Shown here piece by piece: positions 53,892 through 61,641 of a stretch of 64,000 bases of DNA. The DNA lies in the NCBI GenBank assembly GCA_963989245.1, contig OZ022344.1:65261400-65325399 (forward strand), written 5' to 3'. The notes under the pieces are model-generated. The model saw nothing but the letters and a program-made list of their open reading frames with translations. It had not been told where the DNA came from and ran no database searches. Position 1 is the first letter of the stretch. Every line of letters begins with the position of its first letter. Source of the stretch: Nansenia antarctica (taxonomy: Eukaryota; Chordata; Actinopteri; Argentiniformes; Microstomatidae). The translations under genes were made by a program, and so were the position numbers.

Positions 53892-54547
53892 TGGCCCGCA
53901 GCGTTACCCTGCTGGCCAGAAGGTCTGGCGTCATCCTTCGCTCTCCTGCGACGGTCGGGTGGCGGGGCGGCCGCGGGAGCGAGCAGGTCGGGGGACCGTT
54001 GAGGCATGGCCAAGACGAACCGGTCCGCCTCCCTGGCCAGGGCGCGGGGCTCCATGATGGCGGTGTTGGCCAGCGCCATCCTAACTTGAGCTGGCAATGT
54101 GCGCATGAACAGCTCTGTGAAGAGGATCATGGGGTCTTCTGTACCGAGCAGGTTTAGCATCCTCTCCATGCTCGCAGAAGGCCTCTCGTCACCCAAGTCC
54201 GACATGGCAAATAGGCGACGCACCCTCTCCGCAGTGGACAGTTCAAATGTCTCTAGAAGCAGGGCCTTGAGGCGCTCATATTTGTTCGTCGTCGGGGGAG
54301 CAGACAAAAAACCTACCACTCGAGCTGCGGTGGAGCTGCCCAACATTGCCACAGCATGGTTGTACCGGTCGTCGTCGTCATCGATGTCACTTTTATTGAA
54401 ATGTGCCTCTACAATAGCAAACCATGCAGCAGGCGTTGAGTCCCAGAATTCCGGTAGCTTGAGAGTGGGAGTGTGCGCACCACGCGTTACCCTGACAGGG
54501 GATGGTGATGGCTGCCGCTGGTTTGCACGTCTTCCTCGCCCGGACAT
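53795..54547 (-). CDS. gag: Gypsy Gag
   Basis: The likely start is the ATG at 54547-54545 (MSGRGRRANQ), about 75 bp after the 5' LTR. The same frame is open upstream into the LTR, but those residues are not gag-like. The middle (LKLPEFWDSTPAAWF...RYNHAVAMLGSS...MERMLNLL) matches the capsid-like region of fish Gypsy elements. The C-terminus has a zinc-knuckle-like CFYHATFGAKAKRC. It ends inside the start of the pol frame. Confidence 0.9.
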   Translation of the reverse strand: MSGRGRRANQRQPSPSPVRVTRGAHTPTLKLPEFWDSTPAAWFAIVEAHFNKSDIDDDDDRYNHAVAMLGSSTAARVVGFLSAPPTTNKYERLKALLLETFELSTAERVRRLFAMSDLGDERPSASMERMLNLLGTEDPMILFTELFMRTLPAQVRMALANTAIMEPRALAREADRFVLAMPQRSPDLLAPAAAPPPDRRRRAKDDARPSGQQGNAAGHCFYHATFGAKAKRCRSPCTFGPTGNGGAGAQ

Positions 54548-54602
54548 TTTGCAGGATTGTAATGTTCGTCGCTGGTTTTCGTACACAATTACGTTAACAA
54601 AA

Positions 54603-54621
54603 ATCCACGTCGGGTCACCAG
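54603..54621 (-). other. Candidate primer-binding site of the Gypsy element
   Basis: Immediately inside the 5' LTR the minus strand reads TGGTGACCCGACGTGGAT, a sequence style typical of tRNA-primed fish Gypsy elements. The matching tRNA was not determined. Confidence 0.65.
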
Positions 54622-54856
54622 TGTAGTGCCGGAGGAAAAAGGAAAGACGTAGGCAACGTAATGATAACTGTTTAATCAAAACAACAACTTGTACTCTCAG
54701 TACAGGACCAGAAAATGGTTACCAAAACTCGTGTATCTAAACAGGAAGGTGCAACGTTAATAATCCTCCCCTCTGCCCCTAGTGCCAGAACTGGTTCCCT
54801 CCCACTACACAACCAACAGTAAGAGGAGAACATGAACCCATAATGTAGTCACTACA
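54622..54856 (-). repeat. Gypsy 5' LTR (right on plus strand)
   Basis: 235 bp, identical by eye to 50327-50561. Bordered outside by GTAG. Confidence 0.95.
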
Positions 54857-54904
54857 GTAGCTCAAAGGTCAGCTCATGTGACCTCCAGCACAGGGCATAT
54901 GTGT

Positions 54905-55072
54905 CTTTAACCATGCCCAGCACAGTGTCTCTCTGCTGGGGTAAGTGAGTAGGTCAAGCAGCCTGGTTGTATTCTTCCACATATAGTGAGGCCTAATTAC
55001 TAATTGTCCATGCCCAGCAGAGTGTCTCTCTGCTGGGGTAAGTGAGAAGCTCAAGCAGCCTGGTTGTATTTA
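54905..55072. repeat. ~100-bp tandem duplication
   Basis: CATGCCCAGCA(C/G)AGTGTC, TCTCTGCTGGGGTAAGTGAG and CAAGCAGCCTGGTTGTATT occur twice. A short palindrome-like CAGC..GCTGGG core is present in each. Confidence 0.85.
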
Positions 55073-55084
55073 TGGAGGCCTCCA

Positions 55085-55556
55085 TGCAGTTCCAATACAC
55101 TTTTTACCCCCATATAGTGTCATATGCCCCCAATAAAGTTAGAATTCATTGAAAAAACACTTCTCCCTTCAAGCAGGACACCTTGTGCATTTTCTACCCA
55201 CAAATAGAGTGCTTTATCCCGCATATTTAATAAAGTTACATCATTGACATTGTTCCAGGCTGGGTCTTTTCGATGGTTTGCTGTGCTGGGCTGTCACTAC
55301 CATTTTTACCCACAAGAGTGCAGCGTCTACCAGTTTATGGAGGCCTACATCCATCGACTGAGAGCAGCAGTTCCAATTCACTTTTTACCCCCATATAGAG
55401 TGCCATATGCCCCCAATAAAGTTAGAATTCATTGAAACACACTTCTCCCTTCATCCAGGACACCTTGTGCATATTCTACCCACAAATAGAGTGCTTTATC
55501 CCGCATATTTAATAGAGTTACATCAATAACAATGTTCCAGGCTGGGTCTTTATGGA
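55085..55556. repeat. Tandem duplication with ~286-bp period
   Basis: CACTTTTTACCCCCATATAG, CATATGCCCCCAATAAAGTT, ACACCTTGTGCAT and GTTCCAGGCTGGGTCTTT recur 286 bp apart. Between them lies a unique ~100-bp piece (GATGGTTTGCTGTGCTGGGC). Confidence 0.85.
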
Positions 55557-55578
55557 TGCTTTGGGTCATGGTACTGTT

Positions 55579-55633
55579 GCTCACGGCCATACTAGCCTGA
55601 ATACGCCCGATCTCGTCCGACCTCGGAAGCTAA
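55579..55633 (+). pseudogene. Truncated 5S rRNA sequence (first ~56 nt)
   Basis: GCTCACGGCCATACTAGCCT, GAATACGCCCGATCTCGTCC, GACCTCGGAAGCTAAG matches the start of vertebrate 5S rRNA with a few changes. It stops exactly where the right inverted-repeat arm begins. It is too short and mutated to be functional. It may be the head of a 5S-derived SINE or a real 5S pseudogene. Confidence 0.85.
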
Positions 55634-55953
55634 GACATAAATAAGAAATATAATATGTACCTTTTATGTCGCCTCTTCACTCCACAACCTCTTCAGAACT
55701 GCTTTTCGGAACTTCAAAAACACGTCTCCGGTCCATTCCACTTATCGTTCCCCCCAGAACACTTCCGTTGTGAGAACAGTTCCGTTGTGTTGTGAGCTAT
55801 ATGCAGCGCGTTTCTCTATTTGCAGCGTTTTTCTACACTTCCGTTGTGTTGTGAGCTATATGCAGCGCGTTTCTGTATTTGCAGCGCGTTTGCTGTTAAT
55901 GTATTTGTTTTGGTCTTTGCAGCGCGTTTGCCCTTGTCGGCCACCGTACATAC
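55633..55953 (-). repeat. Right inverted-repeat arm
   Basis: Reverse complement of 44674-44972 with small differences, including one extra stretch (GTTAATGTATTTGTTTTGGTC) within the subterminal repeats. Confidence 0.85.
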
Positions 55954-56034
55954 CTATTAGTTTACTCTAACGAATTAAAATGATTAACAAGCATAATGGC
56001 ACAGAGAATGCAGGGTTGAAATATATGTTATTAT

Positions 56035-56378
56035 TAGTGTTGTTCCGATACCATATTTTGATCCCGATACCGATACCGATACCTGACCGTGCAGTACTTG
56101 CCGATACCGAGTACCGATCCGATACCACGGCGTTTGAAAAAACAAAACAAAAAAACATGTTTTTTGAGCCGCATACTCACCTCGATGTAAAATTATTGCT
56201 AACACTTAGTCTGGCACTGCTCAAAACCTTTGTAAAACTCGTAAAGTTTTTGTAAAACTCAAGTAAAAAAATAAAATAAAAAATACGCTTTTGTAAAGTA
56301 CTCGCCGATACCGATACCAGCATTTTTGTGCGTATCGGTGGCCATGCCGATACTAGTATCGGTATCGGAACAACACTA
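56035..56378. mobile_element. hAT MITE (344 bp)
   Basis: TAGTGTTGTTCCGATACC is mirrored by GGTATCGGAACAACACTA. A perfect 8-bp duplication GTTATTAT flanks it (56027-56034 and 56379-56386). The interior is GATACCGATACC repeats with no ORF. Confidence 0.92.
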
Positions 56379-56386
56379 GTTATTAT

Positions 56387-56837
56387 TATTATTACTTTAT
56401 TATCACATAACAGCAATTTGAAGCAAACTATGGAAAATGTATAACTGAGTAGTGAAATACTCAGAAATAGTGAAATACATTCTTAGAAATGTCTACCGTG
56501 TCATGATTACAAAGATACCACTTGAACACACAGACTGTGACACATTGGGCACACACGCGCGCGAAACACACACACAACACACGGTGTCAGATCTACTAAC
56601 GGGTCTTCGTCGTCATCGCGAATCATAGCGCTACCTACGGCCGGAAAGGGCAGAACCTATGGCCGGAACCGGAAAAATATGACCGGATGGGAAAATATGG
56701 TACCTACAACGGTACCATGTGGAGGTGAAGCAGATACGGTAGCGACGAAGTAAGATGGGGTGGGTTGACGCGTTGCACACGCATACTCAAGCCCAGTTTA
56801 TGATTCTGCGTAAAATTTACGGAAAATAAATAAATTA
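56387..56837. other. No gene recognised
   Basis: AT-rich sequence with a TACGGCCGGAA...CGGAACCGGAAAAATATGA stretch near 56636-56690. No feature could be assigned. Confidence 0.4.
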
Positions 56838-57048
56838 ACATCAGGTGGTCTAGTGGATAGTGAGTTGGACTTGTGATCGGAAGGTTGTGAGTTCAAATCC
56901 CGCCTGAAGCCACACCACTACTAGTGTGCCCTTGGGTAAGGCACTTAGCCCTCAGTTACTCCAGGGGGAATGTCCCAGTAATTCGTAATTGTAAGTCGCT
57001 TTGGATAAAAGCGTCTGCTAAATGGCAAAATTATTATTATAAATTATT
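56838..57048 (+). mobile_element. tRNA-derived SINE of the HE1/V-SINE type
   Basis: The head GGTGGTCTAGTGGATAGTGA and GAGTTCAAATCCCGCCTGA are pol III A and B boxes. The core includes CCCTTGGGTAAGGCACTTA. The tail GTAAGTCGCTTTGGATAAAA, GCGTCTGCTAAATG is shared with abundant fish SINEs and their partner LINEs. It lies exactly where the first repeat module of the adjacent gene is truncated. Confidence 0.85.
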
Positions 57049-57049
57049 A

Positions 57050-57140
57050 CTTTAGGAAGGACACTCCTGCCTGTTTGAGTCTCATAGTCCTTCACATGGG
57101 AGTACAGTTCCAGCAGGAAATCACTTTGACACATATAATA

Positions 57141-57171
<31 letters not shown>

Positions 57172-58599
57172 CGGAGGGGGAAAGTGCTGTAACTGCAGAC
57201 TGATGATAACAACTTCAGTGTCTTCTCTCCTGTCTGCTCCTCCCACTCTGCTGCGTGACAGAAGAGCTTCCCCAGGAACTTCTCATCAAACTTATCACAA
57301 CTGTACTTGAGCATGAAGAAGAGAGAATGATTGAGACTCAACAGTTAAACAGCAATGAAACCTAAACAGTGGCATGAAAAAAGTGGACAAAACCAAAGGA
57401 AAGGTGACTTGACCACCTGATGAGCAGCTTTAACAGATCAAAGTACAGCCATTGTTTTCAATCAAGAATTATGGTCGTCAAGTAGAATTCCACGAGTGAT
57501 CTATGATCAGTGAAACAATGCCAATAAAATGAATTCATTCCTGAGACTGGTCTGTCCAATTCAAATACAAAGGCTAAATAGTGGCAAAGTTCTTAGAAAA
57601 CTTTTAATGCCGCACTTCACATACTAAGTAGGAACTACTTTAATAAACCCACTCACCTGAGCTGTGAAATGTAGGGCAGGCACTGAAGGAAACTCCTCAC
57701 TTCACTCTCTTCATCTGACCAGCCCTTCAGCTCTACTGGTTTCTTCCCTGGTTGGAGTTTCAGCACTTCTAGGAGCAAGGAGGCCTTTCTCTCTGAGAGG
57801 TCTATGGACCAGACTGCAGGAGCTGATTGGAAAACTGGATGTAAGGCTGGAAGGACACTCCTGCCTGTGTGAGTCTCATAGTCCTTCACATGGGAGTACA
57901 GGTCCAGCAATAGATCAAATATATCATTGTAATATCCCGCGGACAATGACAGTACTTTTTCCATGGTTGTTTTTATGGTTTCTCTGTCATGGACAGCTGT
58001 TTGCAGACACAGATTCAGTAGGAATGTCTTCACACTCTTTCTCCTCGTATCAAAGGATCCTCTCTGACCTTGGGTTGGAGTAAATCTGTACCAACAATAT
58101 AAACATGAAGATTTCTCAAACAAATAAATCACTAAAACAATTAATTTGCATTGAGTACATTTTTCTGATTTACCTGAGCTGTGAGATGTAGGGCAGACAC
58201 TGAAGGAAACTCCTCACTTCACTCTCTTCATCTGACCAGCCCCTCAGCTCTACTGGTTTCTTCTCTGGTTGGAGTTTCAGCACTTCTAGGAGCAGGGAGG
58301 CCTTTCTCTCTGAGAGGTCTATGTACCAGACTGCAGGAGCTGCTGACTGGTAAACTGGCTGTGATGCTGGAAGGACACTCCTGCCTGTTTGACTCTCATA
58401 GTCCTTCACATGGGAGTACAGGTCCAGCAGGAAACCACATTGACACTTATCATCATCATCATCATCATCACGGAGGGGGAAAGTGCTGTAACTGCAGACT
58501 GATGATAACAGCTTCAGTGTCTTCTCTCCTGTCTGCTCCTCCCACTCTGCTGCGTGACAGAAGAGCTTCCCCAGGAACTTCTCATCAAACTTATCACAA
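57050..58599 (-). CDS. Tandem exons encoding a ~143-residue module of a fish immune-like (NLR-associated) protein; partial gene
   Basis: In transcript order there are exons 58599-58174 (142 codons) and 57657-58085 read downward (143 codons), both with good splice sites and ending at CLPYISQLR. A third exon, 57300 downward, is cut off near 57050 by the SINE. Each module runs (C)DKFDEKFLGKLFCHAAEWEE or the variant FLLNLCLQTAVHDRETIKTT, then FLLDLYSHVKDYE.QTGRSV, an AVW.IDLSERKASLLLEVLK block and a GWSDEESEVRSFLQCLPYIS end. I have seen this module in fish proteins annotated as NLRC3/NLRP12-like, but no Pfam-style name comes to mind. An aspartate run from (GAT)n differs in length between copies. 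Start codon, 5' exons and 3' end are missing, so expression is doubtful. Confidence 0.6.
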
Positions 58600-58629
58600 C
58601 TGTTGAGCATGAAGAAGAGAGAATGATTG

Positions 58630-59778
58630 TCCACACCAATACGTTTTTTTGATAAACGTATTTTGTATATAAAAATATCACCTTCCAGACGAGCACGTTT
58701 ATAAAATATCTGCATCCAGATGCATACGTATGAACGCAATATAAACGCTGTCATTGAGCATTCCACACCAGTAGTCGGCGATATAATTTTAACCCCATAG
58801 CTCCGCTGGCCAATCAGACACCAGGAAAAGCTAAAGCGGTTCTTCCGCGTTACATCCGCGAAATACAAAATTCCAATCTTAAACAACATGCCGCCTCGGG
58901 GAGCAAAGGAGTCGTTCATTTGGACAGACAGTGAAGTAGAAGTATTGTTGAGTTTAACTATTAAGTACAAAGTACAAAAAACATATGCAACCATTGACTG
59001 GGAGTTTTGCCATTTTCGCAGTGTTTGAAACTTTTTGTTGGACAGCTCCTATGTTTGTAAATCCGTCAAGATGACATTTTATTTATTTTCTTACAATATT
59101 TTGTATGCACTGCAACATTACCCAGTGAAAAAACAAAATAAACATTCTTTATTGTACCTTTGAATTGTATGTCGTAATTATTATGTCGCAAATAATAAAC
59201 AAAAATGTCTTCACTTACAGAAATAAGAGTGTGTAATAATCTACTGTGGCTCTCTACATTGTCTTTCTCTTATGCACCTCTCCTAGTAAGGAATGGCAAA
59301 AGCCCCAAAAAAGAATAGCAATGCACAATTTACATAAACAGGACTTCTGTATAATATCTTCACTTACAGAAAAGACTAATCTAATGTTCTCTTAAGTGCT
59401 TAAGTGCTGTCGGTGGTAGTAGAGGAGCAACAGTACATTTTGCTGTAAAAGCCCAATCAAGCTCAATAGCTTCTGCAGCACGAACGCAACAACCCTTGTT
59501 GTTGTTGTTGGCTGGGTTGGCGCATGCGGGTTACAGAAAACAGCTGCACTGCGCATCATCTACCCGCATGATGACGTGACGAATACAAAAAAAATCGTCT
59601 ATCTCGTCCAGACGTCAAAAAATATACAGCGTTTTTTTAAGGATCTTCACTCTGTCAGGCGTTTTTAAACATCTTCGTTTTCAGAGGGCAAAAACTCGTT
59701 TGCGTCTGGACGAACCCCCCAAAACGAATAGAAAAATCCACGTTTGTAAAAAAAAAACGTATAGGTGTGGACAGGGCC
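58630..59778. mobile_element. 1.15-kb inverted-repeat element inserted beside the repeat module
   Basis: The left end TCCACACCAATACGTTTTTT is mirrored by ACGTATAGGTGTGGA at the right. Comparison with the paralogous intron at 57301-57340 shows the uninterrupted sequence GAATGATTGAGACTCAACAG, so everything between 58630 and 59778 is extra. The right end carries an additional CAGGGCC. No transposase frame was found. The family is unresolved. Confidence 0.8.
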
Positions 59779-59877
59779 TGAGACTCAACAGTTAAACAGC
59801 AATGAAACCTAAACAGTGGCATGACAAAAGTGAACAAAACCAAAGGAAAGGTCATTTGACCACCTGATGAGCAGCTA

Positions 59878-61003
59878 TTCATAGCTTTCAGTCACGTGGT
59901 TTCTTCCCTAGCAACCACCGACCTGACGGGCAAAAAGTATCATAGCAACATCGCTCAACATGGCGATTTACCGGCTGCCTACTATTTAGACCACCTCACC
60001 CATGAAGAACTATCAAGATACACGACGGTGATAGGAGTAGAGGATCGACTCCATTCAAAAACGTTTGGATTCCATGTCTTCTCCTCTATCCGGACACGTT
60101 GGAATTATTTTCCTAACCCCCGGAGAATCAAAGTTATTAACCCGCAAAAGGTGCGTCCTTGACCGGCTTTCTCCGTGAATAACACCAGTTATGGAGGTGG
60201 TACAAATACAAGACTATTATTGCTAAATTCACCATCAGTATACGGTCATTTTGAGCCCTTAACCACCTCGCTGACACCCCGAGAAGATATACTTTTAATA
60301 CGAAACTCGATCAACCGGGCGTTCGGGAGTTCTACCGCTGCTGGACGGAACTCCCGCTGACAGCGGGTCGAGGGGATATTTCTACCCGGGAATTCGCTCC
60401 TTGCTGTGTCCACGGTGATAGGAGTGGAGGATCGACCCTATTCAAAAACTTTTCGATTCCATGTCTTCTCCTCTATCCAGACACGTTGGAATTATTTTCC
60501 TAACCCCCGGAGAATCAAAGTTATTAACCCGCAAAAGGTGCGTCCTTGACCGGCTTTCTCCGTGAATAACACCGGTTATGGAGGTGGTACAAATACAAGA
60601 CTATTATTGCTAAATTCACCATCAGTATACGGTCATTTTGAGCCCTTAACCACCTCGCTGACACCCCGAGAAGATATACTTTTAATACGAAACTCGATCA
60701 ACCGGGCGTTCGGGAGTTCTACCGCTGCTGGACGGAACTCCCAGGGGATATTTCTACCCGGGAATTCGCTCCTTGCTGTGTCCACGGTGATAGGAGTGGA
60801 GGATCGACTCCATTCAAACACTTTTCGATTCCCTGGCTTCTCCTCTTTCCGGACACGTTGGAATTATTTTCCTAACCCACGGGAAATCAAAGTTATTAAC
60901 CCGCAAAAAGTGGGTTTTGCCCGTGGGTTTTGCCCGCAAAAAGTGCCTTTTGCCCGTCAGGTGGGCGTTTCCACTATGCTGTGACGTCACATGAAAGCTA
61001 TGA
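59878..61003. mobile_element. 1.1-kb inverted-repeat element containing ~385-bp tandem repeats
   Basis: TTCATAGCTTTCA is mirrored by TGAAAGCTATGAA, with TA on both sides. Inside, a unit of about 385 bp (ACGGTGATAGGAGT(A/G)GAGGA, CCGGACACGTTGGAATTATT, TTATTAACCCGCAAAAGGTG, ACGGTCATTTTGAGCCCTTA, GGGAGTTCTACCGCTGCTGG) occurs twice in full and a third time in part. Frames of 60-140 codons in it are repetitive and not recognised. Confidence 0.75.
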
Positions 61004-61010
61004 ATAATGT

Positions 61011-61388
61011 TGTGAATCCCTCTTCGGCTCCGCCCCCTCCTGCCTCGTTGGCGCTCGTTGAGCCTCATCAGGCTCAAGTGGAGACAGCTGGACCTTCCAC
61101 AGCAGGTGGCTATCAACTCAGGAAGAGGCAGCCCTATAAAGAGCCCCAGAAACCTTCCTCCGACGCTTGATTATTTTGACCCATGTGTGTGTTGTTCGTG
61201 TCGTTCAATGAGAAACATTTCAATGAGAATCTTTTTATAACTTTTATTCACGTGCTCTGGTTACATCAACTCCCTCTACCTAGTACCTATCAGTTCCTGT
61301 GCCCTCGCTACCATTACATCATCTCCGGTCCTGTCCTATCACAAGGACCTCTACTGACACCTAGTGGTAGGAGTATCCAATCGTCACA
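61011..61388 (-). repeat. 3' LTR of a second Gypsy element
   Basis: On the minus strand it starts TGTGACGATTGG and ends GGATTCACA (TGTGA/TCACA inverted ends), 378 bp. It is directly preceded (minus strand) by a purine tract. The partner LTR lies beyond the window end, so age cannot be judged. Confidence 0.8.
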
Positions 61389-61405
61389 TCCTCCTTTCTT
61401 TGAGG
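61389..61405 (-). other. Polypurine tract of the second Gypsy element
   Basis: CCTCAAAGAAAGGAGGA on the minus strand abuts the LTR start. Confidence 0.75.
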
Positions 61406-61641
61406 TAATAAAAATAACAAACAGCTAACAGTTCAAGTTACACAAATTACAGGTATCAGCTACAATCTTAACTGCAGCTATGTCCTTAAAGCATTTTACT
61501 GAAACACACAACCAAACATGTTTACTATGAACTAACCCTTAAACTTTCTTTTACATGTATAACATATCAACTCAAAACATTAAACACATTCTTACACATT
61601 CATGCTTATTGTCTTTTCTTTCTTTTTTTCTTTCTTTTTTT

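Larger units (their letters stand above)
50327..54856 (-). mobile_element. Full-length Gypsy (Ty3-type) LTR retrotransposon, apparently very young
   Basis: The element has 235-bp LTRs at 50327-50561 and 54622-54856 that I read as identical, TG...CA ends and a 4-bp duplication GTAG (50323-50326 and 54857-54860). It runs on the minus strand: gag (53795-54547), then pol (50583-53891). A primer-binding-site candidate follows the 5' LTR, and a G-rich polypurine tract precedes the 3' LTR. Identical LTRs and long open frames indicate recent insertion into the older inverted-repeat-bounded segment. Confidence 0.95.
44674..55953. mobile_element. 11.3-kb segment bounded by ~300-bp inverted repeats, carrying several broken genes and a nested Gypsy element
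   Basis: The left arm 44674-44972 begins GTATGTACGGTGGCCGACAA, GGGCAAACGCGCTGC. The right arm 55633-55953 is its reverse complement, ending ...GCCACCGTACATAC. Both contain AAACGCGCTGCAAATA direct repeats, CTCACAACACAACGGAAGTG and the inner block GACATAAAAGGTACATATTA. Inside lie spliced gene fragments on both strands and a Gypsy insertion; without the latter the segment is about 6.7 kb. Long terminal inverted repeats with subterminal repeats and internal genes suggest a large DNA transposon. The alternative is two separate insertions of a ~310-bp element in opposite orientation. A short target duplication could not be fixed (CT on both sides at most). Confidence 0.6.

Noticed and set aside
50668..54626. 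Numerous plus-strand ORFs of 60-209 codons
   Set aside because: Antisense or frame shadows of the Gypsy gag-pol on the minus strand.
55579..55633. Functional 5S rRNA gene
   Set aside because: Only about half of the 120-nt gene is present and it carries substitutions; internal promoter elements are incomplete.
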